NCBI RefSeq assembly: GCF_029227915.1
Contig: NC_079888.1
Coordinates: 15,919,001 to 15,979,000, forward strand
DNA length: 60,000 nucleotides
DNA from: Hydractinia symbiolongicarpus
Lineage: Eukaryota > Cnidaria > Hydrozoa > Anthoathecata > Hydractiniidae
Direction: 5' to 3'
Shown here: one piece after another, positions 58,101 to 59,014 of the stretch
Layout: every line of letters starts with the position of its first letter
Position numbering within the stretch: position 1 is the first letter of the stretch
Program-made: the position numbers and the translations under genes
Notes under the pieces: generated by a model
Told to the model about the DNA's origin: nothing
Seen by the model: only the letters and a program-made list of their open reading frames with translations
Database searches by the model: none

Positions 58101-59014
58101 ACCTAACACAAGGAAAGTTATGGGGTGGAGTATTTTCAGTTGTATTAAGCAACATTTAACTGAATAATATAATGGTAATCATATTTTTTAGTATTTGGGA
58201 GGAGACCAAGGAAAAAAGCAAAAAAAGGAAATGCTGCAGTCTCTATTACTCTTGTTTCCCCGAAATCTGTTATTGGCCAAATACAACTACTAGATGGCGA
58301 AAGGAACTATGTTACTGCCCTAAAGGACATCGTAAGTTTCATTCACTGTGACAACTTACTGCCAGTCAATATTTTAAAAATGTACAATGACTTGCGATTT
58401 CTATCTAATTTGTTGCAATCACGATACAGGTAGAATTTATTTATATCTTCAGGCATTTCAATCTATTGATGGCAGAGTTGTTTGTCATTTAATAAACAAA
58501 TCTCTGCACATGAAAAAAGGGGATACAATACATATTCCAAAAGGTGACTATTTTTTCTACTATAGATTTTTTTCCAAATTTTTTGACCCAAACTTCTGTT
58601 TTCTTCCCATCTTGGACGTTATTGTACTTGTAATTGTGCAGGTTATTGCATTTTCTTCTCAAGCATAATTTTTTTTAAATTTGTAGAACAATCAGCACCT
58701 GTGTTAGTAGGGTTTTTTTTTCGCATCATAAATTTGCAAAACAGTTGGATTTCCCAAATTACATCTAGGTCAAATAACCTCTGTGAAGGGTGATTGAATA
58801 TCCAGTTTTAATTAAAAAAAAATTCTACTATTTATGTATTTGCACTGTATTGTATGAACGCATTCCATGAATTATGGCACTTTAAAAATATTGCAAAAAG
58901 TAGTGTTGACTAATGTTGGTCAATGTTTTTTTTACTTTAGGTCAACAATACAAGTTGGAAAATACATGCCAAAAAAAGCGAAAACGTAATGTACTCTTTG
59001 TACGGTACGAATGA
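7138..59014 (+). CDS. CENPC: CENP-C/Mif2-like kinetochore protein gene, about 26 exons (model)
   Basis: CENP-C binds centromeric nucleosomes and links them to the outer kinetochore; its C-terminal cupin dimerises. Modelled exons: 7138-7153, 7798-7830, 9692-9709, 17026-17052, 27108-27160, 28242-28299, 29021-29053, 30356-30373, 31420-31446, 31882-31908, 32244-32273, 33883-33908, 36074-36176, 36795-36827, 42925-43034, 52683-52719, 53349-53375, 53464-53511, 53738-53767, 53851-53880, 54151-54183, 54940-54965, 56288-56333, 58192-58331, 58453-58543, 58941-59014. All joins keep frame and total 1194 nt (397 aa). The C-terminus follows the family pattern: GQIQLLDGE, VVCHLINKSLHMKKGDTIHIP, NVLFVRYE, stop. 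Exons 53349 and 53464 give a CENP-C-motif-like RRSTRKRKTPERLKY, without the usual YW. Introns carry many transposons. The cupin exons are near certain; single microexons and the start are less so, and exons may be missing. The length is short for CENP-C. Confidence 0.65.
7798..7830 (+). CDS. CENPC: Basic microexon (block 1 copy)
   Basis: 33 nt between TATAG and GTATGT, phase 1 to 1, encoding KKSRKRKSIRM. All 33 bases, and the donor region after them, are identical to 29021-29053, while the surrounding introns have diverged. The basic run could be a nuclear localisation or DNA-contact segment (inference). Confidence 0.65.
7983..8410. mobile_element. TA-flanked MITE with 53-bp minisatellite units, copy a
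   Basis: 428 bp bounded by inverted repeats CAGTACTGGAAAAAGGTTGT (at least 22 bp) and TA on both sides (7981-7982, 8411-8412). Inside are two units of a 53-bp repeat (GATC marks at 8267 and 8320). TA target and CAGTAC termini fit a Tc1/mariner-type non-autonomous element. It lies in the intron after exon 7798-7830 and is absent from the paralogous intron in block 2. Confidence 0.8.
8731..9087 (-). mobile_element. tRNA-derived SINE, full-length-like copy
   Basis: On the minus strand it starts GGCGCCGTAGATTAGTGGTT (A box region) with B box GGTTCGATTCC about 50 bp further, then a non-tRNA body, and ends in an (ATCT)n tail seen as GATA repeats at 8731-8753. A 5'-truncated relative is at about 50821-51045 in the same orientation. 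Confidence 0.75.
9692..9709 (+). CDS. CENPC: 18-nt microexon (block 1 copy)
   Basis: CGGCATCTAAGAACCAAG between a T-rich acceptor and GTAAAT, phase 1 to 1, reading PASKNQ. Its counterpart is 30356-30373 (PESNKH). Confidence 0.55.
10480..11625. mobile_element. TA-flanked MITE with 53-bp minisatellite array, copy b
   Basis: 1146 bp with about 35-bp inverted ends beginning CAGTACCGCC (one mismatch visible) and TA on each side (10478-10479, 11626-11627). It carries the longest 53-bp array of the three relatives. The minus-strand frame at 11293-11535 is probably fortuitous. Confidence 0.8.
10892..11275. repeat. 53-bp tandem array, about 7 units
   Basis: The GATC/GATT/GATA mark recurs at 10931, 10984, 11037, 11091, 11144, 11197 and 11250, a spacing of 53 or 54 bp. 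The core reads GATCGCATTTTAAAAGTTTA, then AAGAACGAA and CGGCGATAGAAA. Confidence 0.9.
12105..13823 (+). CDS. SAP-SWIM-YqaJ nuclease of the ISL2EU transposon
   Basis: 572 aa and unbroken. Residues about 1-40 form a SAP DNA-binding motif (SVKELKNYLRVRNLRISGRK). A SWIM zinc finger is at about 179-193 (CHCTCMAG then CNH). Residues about 355-540 match the YqaJ/lambda-exonuclease fold of PD-(D/E)xK nucleases: GWYNFRKHVISASKGHE, LKYGRTMEINAVNAF, ASPDRI and LEVKCP, the last two carrying the expected catalytic Asp and ExK. The start is the first ATG, about 160 bp inside the left end. An AATAAA at 13880-13885 could be the polyadenylation signal. Its role is presumably processing DNA ends during transposition (inference); it faces the transposase gene. 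Confidence 0.85.
   Translation: MDYDLISKMSVKELKNYLRVRNLRISGRKEELIARVFSAAENFVQPVKTAQEVESNLKEEYQKKLKINDRTLPDPFKIPHGWMDEQEGIKFWPMVLYPDIFSYLMFYPSELGSSDLNDYKNSKAYSYYKSGWLQPLAYHDLSGSNFCIFKGTCRKSQAINDPFHKLWLILEKSGKIMSCHCTCMAGMSQTCNHVAAALYRIEAAVRIGLTNTACTSTANEWLPNRKQVAPTKIKDLNFSRDNFSDRGKRKRPLVSTPKKNFDPLQHCGEKLLSLNEIADELKEIIPESILFTAVPKPEIDFVRECLSISDVTQPSDIYSISDILAMSKTKTEFECNLVAYVTPEKVIHIEKLTQGQSENTGWYNFRKHVISASKGHEVLTKMKKVKSGGGGSVNIWALNQKVSGMSFISPNIPALKYGRTMEINAVNAFKDNFLQGHKNVKVLECGLYLDKNTPYIGASPDRIITCDCCLPACLEVKCPFSINYTTPKDLNVKLPYLTHMEEKTVLNKNHKYYTQCVMQMGVTGFSQCHFVVWTPHGMVHDIINFEPEVWNSMRKTFIEYYDTFYLKSIFSG
14298..15929 (-). CDS. THAP-domain DDE_Tnp_4 transposase of the ISL2EU transposon
   Basis: The open frame extends to 16007, but the canonical THAP start MPSVNCAVIGC begins at 15929, giving 543 aa. 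The THAP C2CH finger is at the N-terminus, with RQRWIKAMRR and VCSVHFVDG as expected and an unusually long insert after the first Cys pair. After an acidic linker comes an HTH-like block (RDEFLLVLMKLRLGL to STCSTVF), then the catalytic core with likely D (RVIIDCAEVFI), D (FLSDCYGGRASD) and E (HVERAINRIKFYR). No frame break is seen. It catalyses excision and insertion of the element and converges on the YqaJ gene. Confidence 0.85.
   Translation of the reverse strand: MPSVNCAVIGCFNSTKKLRKWKKERCEIHEVNHEECSCQRPFSLHCFPSVLRNNEQRQRWIKAMRRINPDKSDWVPKQSDRVCSVHFVDGTPSQKYPDPTLELGYDTPVTKKPRRELFRHSLEKSSLDSEDVPSNEAQEEEPCCSNISDASGFFSPTIPDHSYTISSPPTCESCKDKSEMIKSLVSKVNSLTVQVKKYRGKAFEIVKNTTMTWRIIKSDSKMNYYTGLSSIMLFNTLLLLLKPYLQQVNYWRGSKRACLSTKIKRQTKHVKKLTQRDEFLLVLMKLRLGLLTEDLADRFGISPSTCSTVFVTWIRIISRVLGDALVVWLPREAIRDNLPKTFAKAGYSKCRVIIDCAEVFIDRPKSLTNQASTWSDYKHHNTLKFLVGISPSGYITFLSDCYGGRASDKFITNDSGFYDLLERDDEVMADRGFQIREELMLRFCKLVVPPGARVKSQMTSAECKKTKDVANLRIHVERAINRIKFYRILKGVLPVTMLQHADHIVKCCAALCNLKPVLIKKKPEKNYLNTFVNFLFSHFLLVL
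16366..17025 (+). other. Intron remainder before exon 17026
   Basis: Apart from transposons, this part is paralogous to 30940-31420 in block 2: both contain GAAACAAAAATATT followed by TTTACACATTTCAGCTGT. No gene is seen. Confidence 0.5.
17026..17052 (+). CDS. CENPC: 27-nt microexon (block 1 copy)
   Basis: Between TTTCAG and GTAAGT, phase 1 to 1, encoding GAEKRWLVE. It differs from 31420-31446 at two bases, both synonymous in this frame (GAA/GAG and CTT/CTG), which is good evidence for coding in this phase. Confidence 0.7.
17880..17970. repeat. Intronic repeat, copy 1 of 3
   Basis: Contains CTTAACAGGTCTAAAATTAT followed by TGAT and AGAAAATGT-like sequence. Copies recur at 56080-56180 and 56970-57120. 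Sequence further upstream (GCAAACTGACA) is shared with about 56006, so part of this is an old duplication within the gene. Confidence 0.6.
18031..18112 (-). repeat. Truncated Copia 3' LTR
   Basis: Matches 26098-26179 with one substitution and then stops abruptly; about 121 bp of LTR and any polypurine tract are missing. The RNase H frame of unit 3 runs into it and stops at 18102-18104. The left flank keeps the GTAAC duplication. Confidence 0.8.
18102..20930 (-). pseudogene. Copia unit 3: protease-integrase-deleted RT-RNase H
   Basis: It joins the RNase H end of unit 2 in frame: after GKLDVCHHKI the protein continues into protease-like (LPLLLSKEAMKKA), GAG-pre-integrase (LHRQFGHPNSSRLKQLL) and integrase (LVDHFTRYS, FLIDNGGEFANEDF, SPWSNGLVERHNA) segments. 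A frameshift lies near 19690. In 19639-18590 the RT jumps from SVRWVV to FRYLGLSLNQ, losing the catalytic core including the DD pair. RNase H follows in another frame (18593-18102). It is the same family as unit 2 but clearly diverged. Confidence 0.75.
20930..24918 (-). pseudogene. Copia unit 2: gag-protease-integrase-RT-RNase H
   Basis: In order on the minus strand: gag start MSGYKNPPVFNSKD (24918), a frameshift, gag (24760-24494), zinc knuckle CKICESILHFMRDC and protease LDSGCTSTV (24400-24185), GAG-pre-integrase HKQFAHPSQ region (about 23770), integrase core (23584-23141), then chromodomain-like linker and RT (23211-21562), with AFLQGCDIQRNVFLQPP and IHVDDF at the active site, and RNase H (21561 to about 20930, ADCLTKHGAS). 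Inactivating changes include TAG at 23594-23596 (Glu in unit 3), a stop near 23747 and TAG at 21562-21564 where related elements have Trp. Confidence 0.75.
24938..24949 (-). promoter_or_regulatory. Second primer-binding site inside the composite
   Basis: TGGTAGCAAAGG on the minus strand, one mismatch from the initiator-Met complement. It is followed after 19 bp by the ATG (24918) of unit 2 gag and preceded by an LTR-end-like TTTTACA. It marks the 5' end of a formerly separate element. Confidence 0.6.
25001..25900 (-). pseudogene. Copia unit 1: gag and protease fragment
   Basis: The frame at 25852-25520 is a Copia-type gag segment (YEKFEKVCRPSSMTINDYI, then LNDY/LKNYDMELPE-like text). The frame at 25381-25001 carries a retroviral-type aspartic protease site (MAILDSGCT). 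It breaks off after VTLPVSVDH, where unit 2 sequences begin. Confidence 0.7.
26085..26096 (-). promoter_or_regulatory. Copia primer-binding site
   Basis: On the minus strand TGGTAGCAGAGG, complementary to the 3' end of metazoan initiator tRNA-Met as I know it. It lies 1 nt from the LTR. Confidence 0.75.
26098..26300 (-). repeat. Copia 5' LTR
   Basis: 203 bp with TGTTAA/TTAACA inverted ends. A primer-binding site starts one base inside its internal border, and GTAAC follows its outer border. Confidence 0.8.
26306..27107 (+). other. Intron remainder, no gene recognised
   Basis: Open stretches at 26458-26688 (plus) and 26780-26484 (minus) overlap one another and match nothing I know. ACAGTGTGCG at 26451 and its complement at about 26591 look like short inverted ends, but no flanking duplication is seen. 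Confidence 0.35.
27108..27160 (+). CDS. CENPC: Exon, phase 1 to 0 (block 1)
   Basis: 53 nt between TTTTTTTTAG and GTGGGT, reading NSVEPQRQISSPLPKKKK. It starts like the exon at 31882-31908 (NPVESESTI), as expected from its place in the duplicated cassette. Confidence 0.55.
27405..27674 (+). mobile_element. tRNA-derived SINE
   Basis: Starts with a tRNA-like head: GGAGATGGTGTAGTGGTAGC (A box) and GGTTCGAGTCC (B box). A tRNA-unrelated body follows, ending in a (TTAC)n tail (about 27658-27674). The TTAC tail suggests mobilisation by a partner LINE. The family differs from the SINE at 8731-9087. Confidence 0.8.
28242..28299 (+). CDS. CENPC: Exon, phase 0 to 1
   Basis: 58 nt between CACATAG and GTGAGT, reading IKDKRKTQTVQGEPSKIIT. 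The phases fit both neighbours. The acceptor has a weak pyrimidine tract; a shorter form starting after TGTGCAG at 28274 would also keep frame. Confidence 0.4.
29021..29053 (+). CDS. CENPC: Basic microexon (block 2 copy)
   Basis: Identical to 7798-7830; here the split codon makes it EKSRKRKSIRM. Acceptor TTTATAG, donor GTATGT. Confidence 0.65.
30356..30373 (+). CDS. CENPC: 18-nt microexon (block 2 copy)
   Basis: Between TTTTTTTCAG and GTAAAT, phase 1 to 1, reading PESNKH. Counterpart of 9692-9709. Confidence 0.55.
31420..31446 (+). CDS. CENPC: 27-nt microexon (block 2 copy)
   Basis: Between AATTTCAG and GTAAGT, reading GAEKRWLVE; differs from 17026-17052 only at synonymous sites. Confidence 0.7.
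31581..31719 (+). mobile_element. Helitron-like non-autonomous mini-element, copy 2
   Basis: 139 bp starting TCTATATTATAATACC and ending with hairpin CCGTGGA-TTTT-TCCATGG plus GGCTAATTACTAG; it sits between an A and a T, the site preferred by Helitrons. Opposite orientation to the copy at 1016-1161. It lies in the intron between exons 31446 and 31882. Confidence 0.65.
31882..31908 (+). CDS. CENPC: 27-nt microexon
   Basis: Between AATTTTAG and GTAAGT, phase 1 to 1, reading NPVESESTI. It and its flanking introns resemble 53349-53375, which has the same length and phase. Confidence 0.6.
32244..32273 (+). CDS. CENPC: 30-nt microexon
   Basis: Between AATTTTAG and GTAAGT, phase 1 to 1, reading STEEEAPNSS across the junction. 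Acidic, unlike the basic exons further upstream. Confidence 0.55.
33883..33908 (+). CDS. CENPC: 26-nt exon, phase 1 to 0
   Basis: Between GTTTTAG and GTAAGT, reading YAFDDILFG. Its paralogue at 54940-54965 has the same length and phases (DVIKDILPD); both share a D-I-L core. Confidence 0.6.
34840..35330. repeat. 128-bp tandem repeat, about 4 units
   Basis: GGCACAGTTAAC and its variants occur at 34871, 34999, 35127 and 35255, exactly 128 bp apart. Each unit holds AAAGTATGCTGAA and TTTTTGTCACCTAAAT. The fourth unit is the most diverged. It lies in the intron before exon 36074. Confidence 0.9.
36074..36176 (+). CDS. CENPC: Exon with tandem-duplicated splice acceptor
   Basis: 103 nt, phase 0 to 1, starting ISPGNPLLQILPGEG and ending ETVNKP before GTAAGT. 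A 27-nt unit spanning the acceptor (CCTTTATTACAG plus the next 15 nt) is duplicated, so a second acceptor sits 27 nt inside the exon in the same phase. The end parallels SLDKP of 56288-56333. Confidence 0.6.
36795..36827 (+). CDS. CENPC: 33-nt exon, phase 1 to 1
   Basis: Between TTTTTTAG and GTACGT, reading LSVNTRPDNHH. The Ty3/Gypsy element is in the intron that follows. Confidence 0.5.
37624..37726 (-). repeat. Ty3/Gypsy 3' LTR
   Basis: 103 bp; outer end TAGATAGG, inner end CTCTCTA in plus-strand reading. It ends in TAGA/TCTA rather than TG/CA. It has one more CAATAAA unit than the other LTR. Confidence 0.8.
37727..37737 (-). promoter_or_regulatory. Polypurine tract of the Ty3/Gypsy element
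   Basis: On the minus strand GGGGGGAGA directly abuts the 3' LTR, where plus-strand DNA synthesis would be primed. Confidence 0.7.
37778..42442 (-). CDS. Ty3/Gypsy gag-pol polyprotein
   Basis: 1554 aa in one frame. Order: N-terminal zinc-finger-like CPVPGCTY with HATTH (about 11-39); gag (about 60-230); Cys/His-rich knuckles (277-317); protease MADTGCQS (411-418); reverse transcriptase (about 590-770) with RRCVDFQALNK, YRYCTLPQGY and the active-site pair in VTDDSLLW (741-748), where most relatives have Tyr or Val before the DD; RNase H (about 885-1000, CIATDWSKNG, VDHKPL); zinc-binding integrase head HAAHHG to CQSC; integrase core with D (YLVCIDRYSNWP), D (FSSDGGPE) and E (SNCRAEVGVKTVK); and a Ser/Pro-rich C-terminus. 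Start is the first ATG, 22 bp from the 5' LTR. It lacks an envelope gene. Confidence 0.9.
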   Translation of the reverse strand: MKRLDMPSVSCPVPGCTYTTPDLDAVIIAALLTTHATTHSNQPTSVSPTAKIERVRRPTVTLAGTSEDWKYFLTRWIEYKTATKITGRDAVLQLLECCDEQLRRDLTRSTTGMLAEKSEDVILASMKSLAVREENVMVARVALNNMNQDPDEPIRSFGARLKGQAGVCKYVIPCPSCSHDVDYTEQILCDVLGRGISDPDIQLELLGHTNQDMCLEEVLKFVETKEAGKRSATRLIDHHQAGAIHSQYRRGKRDSFNKPKEDNDTNRDTKRDSGSKCGYCGTNCHSTSASRSRQSTCPAYNHKCGNCQRLHHFDHVCRSKDRKNKERKPDNAAVVEESSTIFNSLCSLNTASADHVDHHCHNKSKDVWKKSPSPPQPFLDLSVRIVEDDYSELGFKFPHGTNESTITIPAMADTGCQSCLIGYKWIQRFNLSKSDLIPVRMKMDAANGQSIKILGAIVIRIAGINCHGSLQETKQFTYVTNDSDKFYLSKSACVDLGIVSPEFPMIGANTIIVPDPTNECSCPKRSAPPPLPTELPYPPTEENQERLEQWLLNYYKSSTFNVCEHQPLPLMSGPPMKLMIDENAEPTTHHSPIPVPIHWQEQVKADLDRDVALGVIEPVPIGEPVTWCHRMVVCPKKSGKPRRCVDFQALNKHATRETHHTQSPFHQVRTVPHHTKKTVSDAWNGYHSVPLCKEDRHYTTYITPWGRYRYCTLPQGYITSGDGYSRRFDAIVSDFPDKIKVTDDSLLWATDIEKCFFHTCKWLDTCGKNGIIQNPSKFKFAHDVVEFAGFEVTPTNVRPAPSLMRAIADFPVPQNITDIRSWFGLVNQVAYTFSMTDKMLPLRELLKPQSSFQWNDELDEIFAASKSKILSEIEEGVRIFDKSRLTCIATDWSKNGVGFWLLQKHCLCEGKSLFCCRSGWKVVLVGSRFTHPAESRYAPIEGEALAVAHALDKCQHFVLGCKDLIIAVDHKPLLGLFTNRSLEDIPNNRLRNLKERTLRYRFTMQHIPGLKNRVPDALSRHPSGDPSPEQLVLPDDISFIAASSALNSLKSTTWEDVRQATTANVEMRDLVHTIESGLPEHQTEWPQKLQVYHQYRDQLSTVDGVALYKDRVIIPPCLRPNILSSLHAAHHGVTSMNLRAESSIFWPGLSADIVKLRQGCQSCDRIAPSQPSAPPKPLQYPDYPFQQICGDFFHYAGHNYLVCIDRYSNWPIVEEARNGAKGLIDCLRRTFVTYGIPDKFSSDGGPELCASSTSTFLRNWGVHHRISSVAYPHSNCRAEVGVKTVKRMLTDNVCSDGNLDTDAFQNAMLQYRKTPNQTTKLSPTICLFGRPIKDFVPMLPGKYLPHPTWVSVLADREKALRRRHMAIAERLSLYSKQLNPLCVGDQVRIQNQTGLHPLRWDKTGSIIEVRPHDQYVVRIDGSRRVTLRNRKFLRKFTPVRPNLPLDQLMNAWRSIPPASRPPITSKAVEQPIDDSRSTQDLPQGSTPPLSNPTDNTPPPQASHDSDTYFGPDQPAADNRLDVPTASSSPPYPSPVRRSTRERRQPSRFEDYVMN
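42465..42560 (-). repeat. Ty3/Gypsy 5' LTR
   Basis: 96 bp, identical to the other LTR apart from the missing CAATAAA. The bases just inside (minus strand TGTTGAATCTTTTAATCTTC) do not start with TGG, so the usual tRNA primer site is not obvious. Confidence 0.8.
42925..43034 (+). CDS. CENPC: Basic and tyrosine-rich exon
   Basis: 110 nt, phase 1 to 0, after a TTTTTAG acceptor. It reads HEIKRRKSSRPQKRIYDP and then a Tyr-rich tail (KDYYYSAAATYRYHNLHK). The donor GTAGAC is weak. Without splicing, the frame reads on to a stop ending at 43097, so this could also serve as an alternative terminal exon. The basic-then-tyrosine layout faintly recalls a CENP-C motif (inference). Confidence 0.5.
43632..43729. 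repeat. Long hairpin (inverted repeat)
   Basis: The left arm 43632-43663 (GCTAAGTATGGAGTTATATG then GGGACAATATT) pairs with 43697-43729 almost perfectly around a loop of about 33 nt. It could be a tiny palindromic element or a structured RNA; no flanking duplication is evident. Confidence 0.7.
44089..44906. mobile_element. TA-flanked MITE with 53-bp minisatellite units, copy c
   Basis: 818 bp with inverted ends CAGTACTGTGAAAAGGTTTG continuing to about 31 bp with one mismatch, and TA on both sides (44087-44088, 44907-44908). Three 53-bp units (marks at 44477, 44530 and about 44582) match the core in copies a and b. The open frame at 44134-44445 lies inside it and is not recognised. Confidence 0.8.
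45140..45310. repeat. TAACG/CGTTA-rich segment
   Basis: A run of TAACGTTA, TAACGCTAATTAACG and AACGTTGG-like motifs. A similar segment, partly in inverse orientation, is at 50395-50580. The two flank the LINE and DDE-like pseudogene and might be decayed ends of a larger element (inference). Confidence 0.35.
45530..46256 (+). pseudogene. Non-LTR retrotransposon (LINE) 3' end
   Basis: One frame at about 45537-45635 encodes a zinc-finger-like stretch of the LINE (CGVCRKGVGSNSIFCQTCKH). After a frameshift, the long frame to 46224 carries the RT C-terminal region: SFCYLGDMLG, LYEAFVRSVMLYGSETW, WLGHLERMEED, KPRGSPRKTWQEVIRTDL. It ends ISRPTHASM-like with a TGATGATG-type 3' tail. Internal frameshift and loss of the RT active-site region show a 5'-truncated dead copy. 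Same family as the antisense fragment at 5300-5640. Confidence 0.75.
46807..47085 (-). CDS. Small open frame divergent from the DDE-like pseudogene
   Basis: 92 aa, basic start (SRKRKHLAMSER), then KIKYALVRFCADNTTAIFAT and CQARFKGKLYSAIILAL. This loosely resembles the N-terminal module of cnidarian BEN-domain-like proteins (a YALVRF, KGKxYxA pattern), but no BEN domain follows. It starts 278 bp from, and head-to-head with, the gene fragment at 47363. Real gene status is uncertain. Confidence 0.3.
   Translation of the reverse strand: MSDLSWHRVYHKIAGKSRKRKHLAMSERICRSSAPKKIKYALVRFCADNTTAIFATSTLVCQKIEVREECQARFKGKLYSAIILALNGMIFE
47363..49161 (+). pseudogene. Decayed transposon-derived protein with ADNC-GQNKNN signature
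   Basis: Pieces in changing frames line up with a family common in cnidarians, fish and lancelets that I believe is transposon-derived: FINKGCGCKLGSD, RKRVCRTTFLFLI-like, VQPRQHSNKRRLP (47363-47797); LVPSSETKHGIYS, WMVVAKPMTDFCRICQQNT (47817-48167); HYSWDYAQQLHYP, RKCGIFGICNDGT (48250-48410); GKGANSTISYLHHFL, IHADNCV then GQNKNNFFLWYL (48411-48670); HTKFSCDMCFG; and a tail ending VAPVPIEM (to 49161). An apparent intron (GTAAGT to TTTTAG, about 48508-48635) splits the HADNC/GQNKNN motif. Several stops and frameshifts make it a pseudogene. Confidence 0.6.
49188..49528. mobile_element. TA-flanked MITE, CCTTAAGTG type
   Basis: 341 bp with inverted ends CCTTAAGTGGATAAATTTTG (one mismatch) and TA on both sides (49186-49187, 49529-49530). 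Inside, ATTCGCCAAATTAAAYCCC-like motifs recur four or five times in direct orientation. Confidence 0.8.
49531..50394 (+). other. Intron sequence, no feature recognised
   Basis: AT-rich; the short open frames here show no recognisable protein. Confidence 0.4.
50395..50580. repeat. TAACG/CGTTA and AGCGCT-rich segment
   Basis: Dense in GCGTTAAT, TAACGTTA and the palindromes TTAGCGCTTTAA and AGCGCTAATTAACGCT. It resembles 45140-45310 in motif content. Confidence 0.4.
50821..51045 (-). mobile_element. SINE fragment, relative of 8731-9087
   Basis: Shares TGGCTAGCC, ATTATTTCCAGGA, GGCCATAGCTTAGAT and TCATTTTGAG blocks with the SINE at 8731-9087, but lacks the tRNA head and is diverged. Confidence 0.7.
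51046..52682 (+). other. Intron sequence, no feature recognised
   Basis: AT-rich with no open frame of note; it ends in the acceptor of exon 52683-52719. Confidence 0.4.
52683..52719 (+). CDS. CENPC: Cysteine-rich 37-nt exon
   Basis: Between TTTAAACAG and GTGAGT, phase 0 to 1, reading DDCVKCLCCGQS. Four cysteines in 12 residues; a metal site is possible but unproven. Confidence 0.5.
53349..53375 (+). CDS. CENPC: Exon with first half of CENP-C-like motif
   Basis: 27 nt between AATTTTAG and GTAAGT, reading GLDSAGRRR. It continues directly into the next exon to form RRSTRKRKTPERLKY. Paralogous to 31882-31908. Confidence 0.65.
53464..53511 (+). CDS. CENPC: Exon with second half of CENP-C-like motif
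   Basis: 48 nt between CTTTTTTAG and GTAAGT, phase 1 to 1, reading STRKRKTPERLKYTVF. A decayed counterpart (CCCCAGAAAGGT near 32007) follows an acceptor-like TTTTTGTAG in block 2. Confidence 0.65.
53738..53767 (+). CDS. CENPC: 30-nt microexon
   Basis: Between ATTTTAG and GTAAGT, phase 1 to 1, reading HAKKEANTAT. Confidence 0.55.
53851..53880 (+). CDS. CENPC: 30-nt microexon
   Basis: Between TTATTTTAG and GTAAGT, phase 1 to 1, reading IKRKEEKSCV. Confidence 0.55.
   Translation, partial: LREKKRSPA
54151..54183 (+). CDS. CENPC: 33-nt microexon
   Basis: Between TTTTTTATAG and GTAATT, phase 1 to 1, reading AAQIPPNFNVE. Confidence 0.55.
54940..54965 (+). CDS. CENPC: 26-nt exon, phase 1 to 0
   Basis: Between TATTTTTAG and GTAAGT, reading DVIKDILPD. 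Paralogue of 33883-33908; the downstream introns are also similar (both contain AACCCAA after TTCTYAAAAC). Confidence 0.6.
55059..55090. repeat. Perfect 32-bp palindrome
   Basis: GTTTTGAGAACTGTAA followed directly by its exact reverse complement, with no loop. It lies in the intron after exon 54940-54965; the paralogous intron position in block 2 (about 33985-34005) keeps only the right half in altered form. Confidence 0.85.
56080..56180. repeat. Intronic repeat, copy 2 of 3
   Basis: Shares CTTAACAGGTCTAAAATTAT and flanks with 17880-17970 and 56970-57120. Confidence 0.6.
56288..56333 (+). CDS. CENPC: 46-nt exon, phase 0 to 1
   Basis: Between TTACAG and GTAAGT, reading VPNEERKVEKSLDKP. The exon end and downstream intron match the end of 36074-36176. 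Confidence 0.6.
56970..57120. repeat. Intronic repeat, copy 3 of 3
   Basis: Closest to copy 1: both have TGGATTGATAAA-like and TGCACATCC upstream of CTTAACAGGTCTAAAATTAT. It extends to ATGACGTTATAATTTATG, shared with copy 2. Confidence 0.6.
58192..58331 (+). CDS. CENPC: Basic linker and start of CENP-C cupin
   Basis: 140 nt, phase 1 to 0, after ATTTTTTAG and before GTAAGT. It begins LFGRRPRKKAKKG, then VSITLVSPKSVIGQIQLLDG, the first strands expected of the Mif2/CENP-C cupin (a GxIxLxxG pattern). Confidence 0.75.
58453..58543 (+). CDS. CENPC: CENP-C cupin core exon
   Basis: 91 nt between TATCTTCAG and GTGACT, phase 0 to 1. It encodes DGRVVCHLINKS and HMKKGDTIHIPKG, the GxVxVxIxxxxF-xxxxGDxFxVPxG pattern typical of the CENP-C cupin fold. 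This is the strongest identifier of the gene. Confidence 0.8.
58941..59014 (+). CDS. CENPC: Terminal exon of CENP-C cupin with stop
   Basis: 74 nt after TTACTTTAG, reading QQYKLENTCQKKRKR then NVLFVRYE and TGA (59012-59014). NxYxIxN followed by a hydrophobic last strand and a charged C-terminus is the usual end of CENP-C. A possible ATTAAA polyadenylation signal lies near 59054. Confidence 0.75.
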
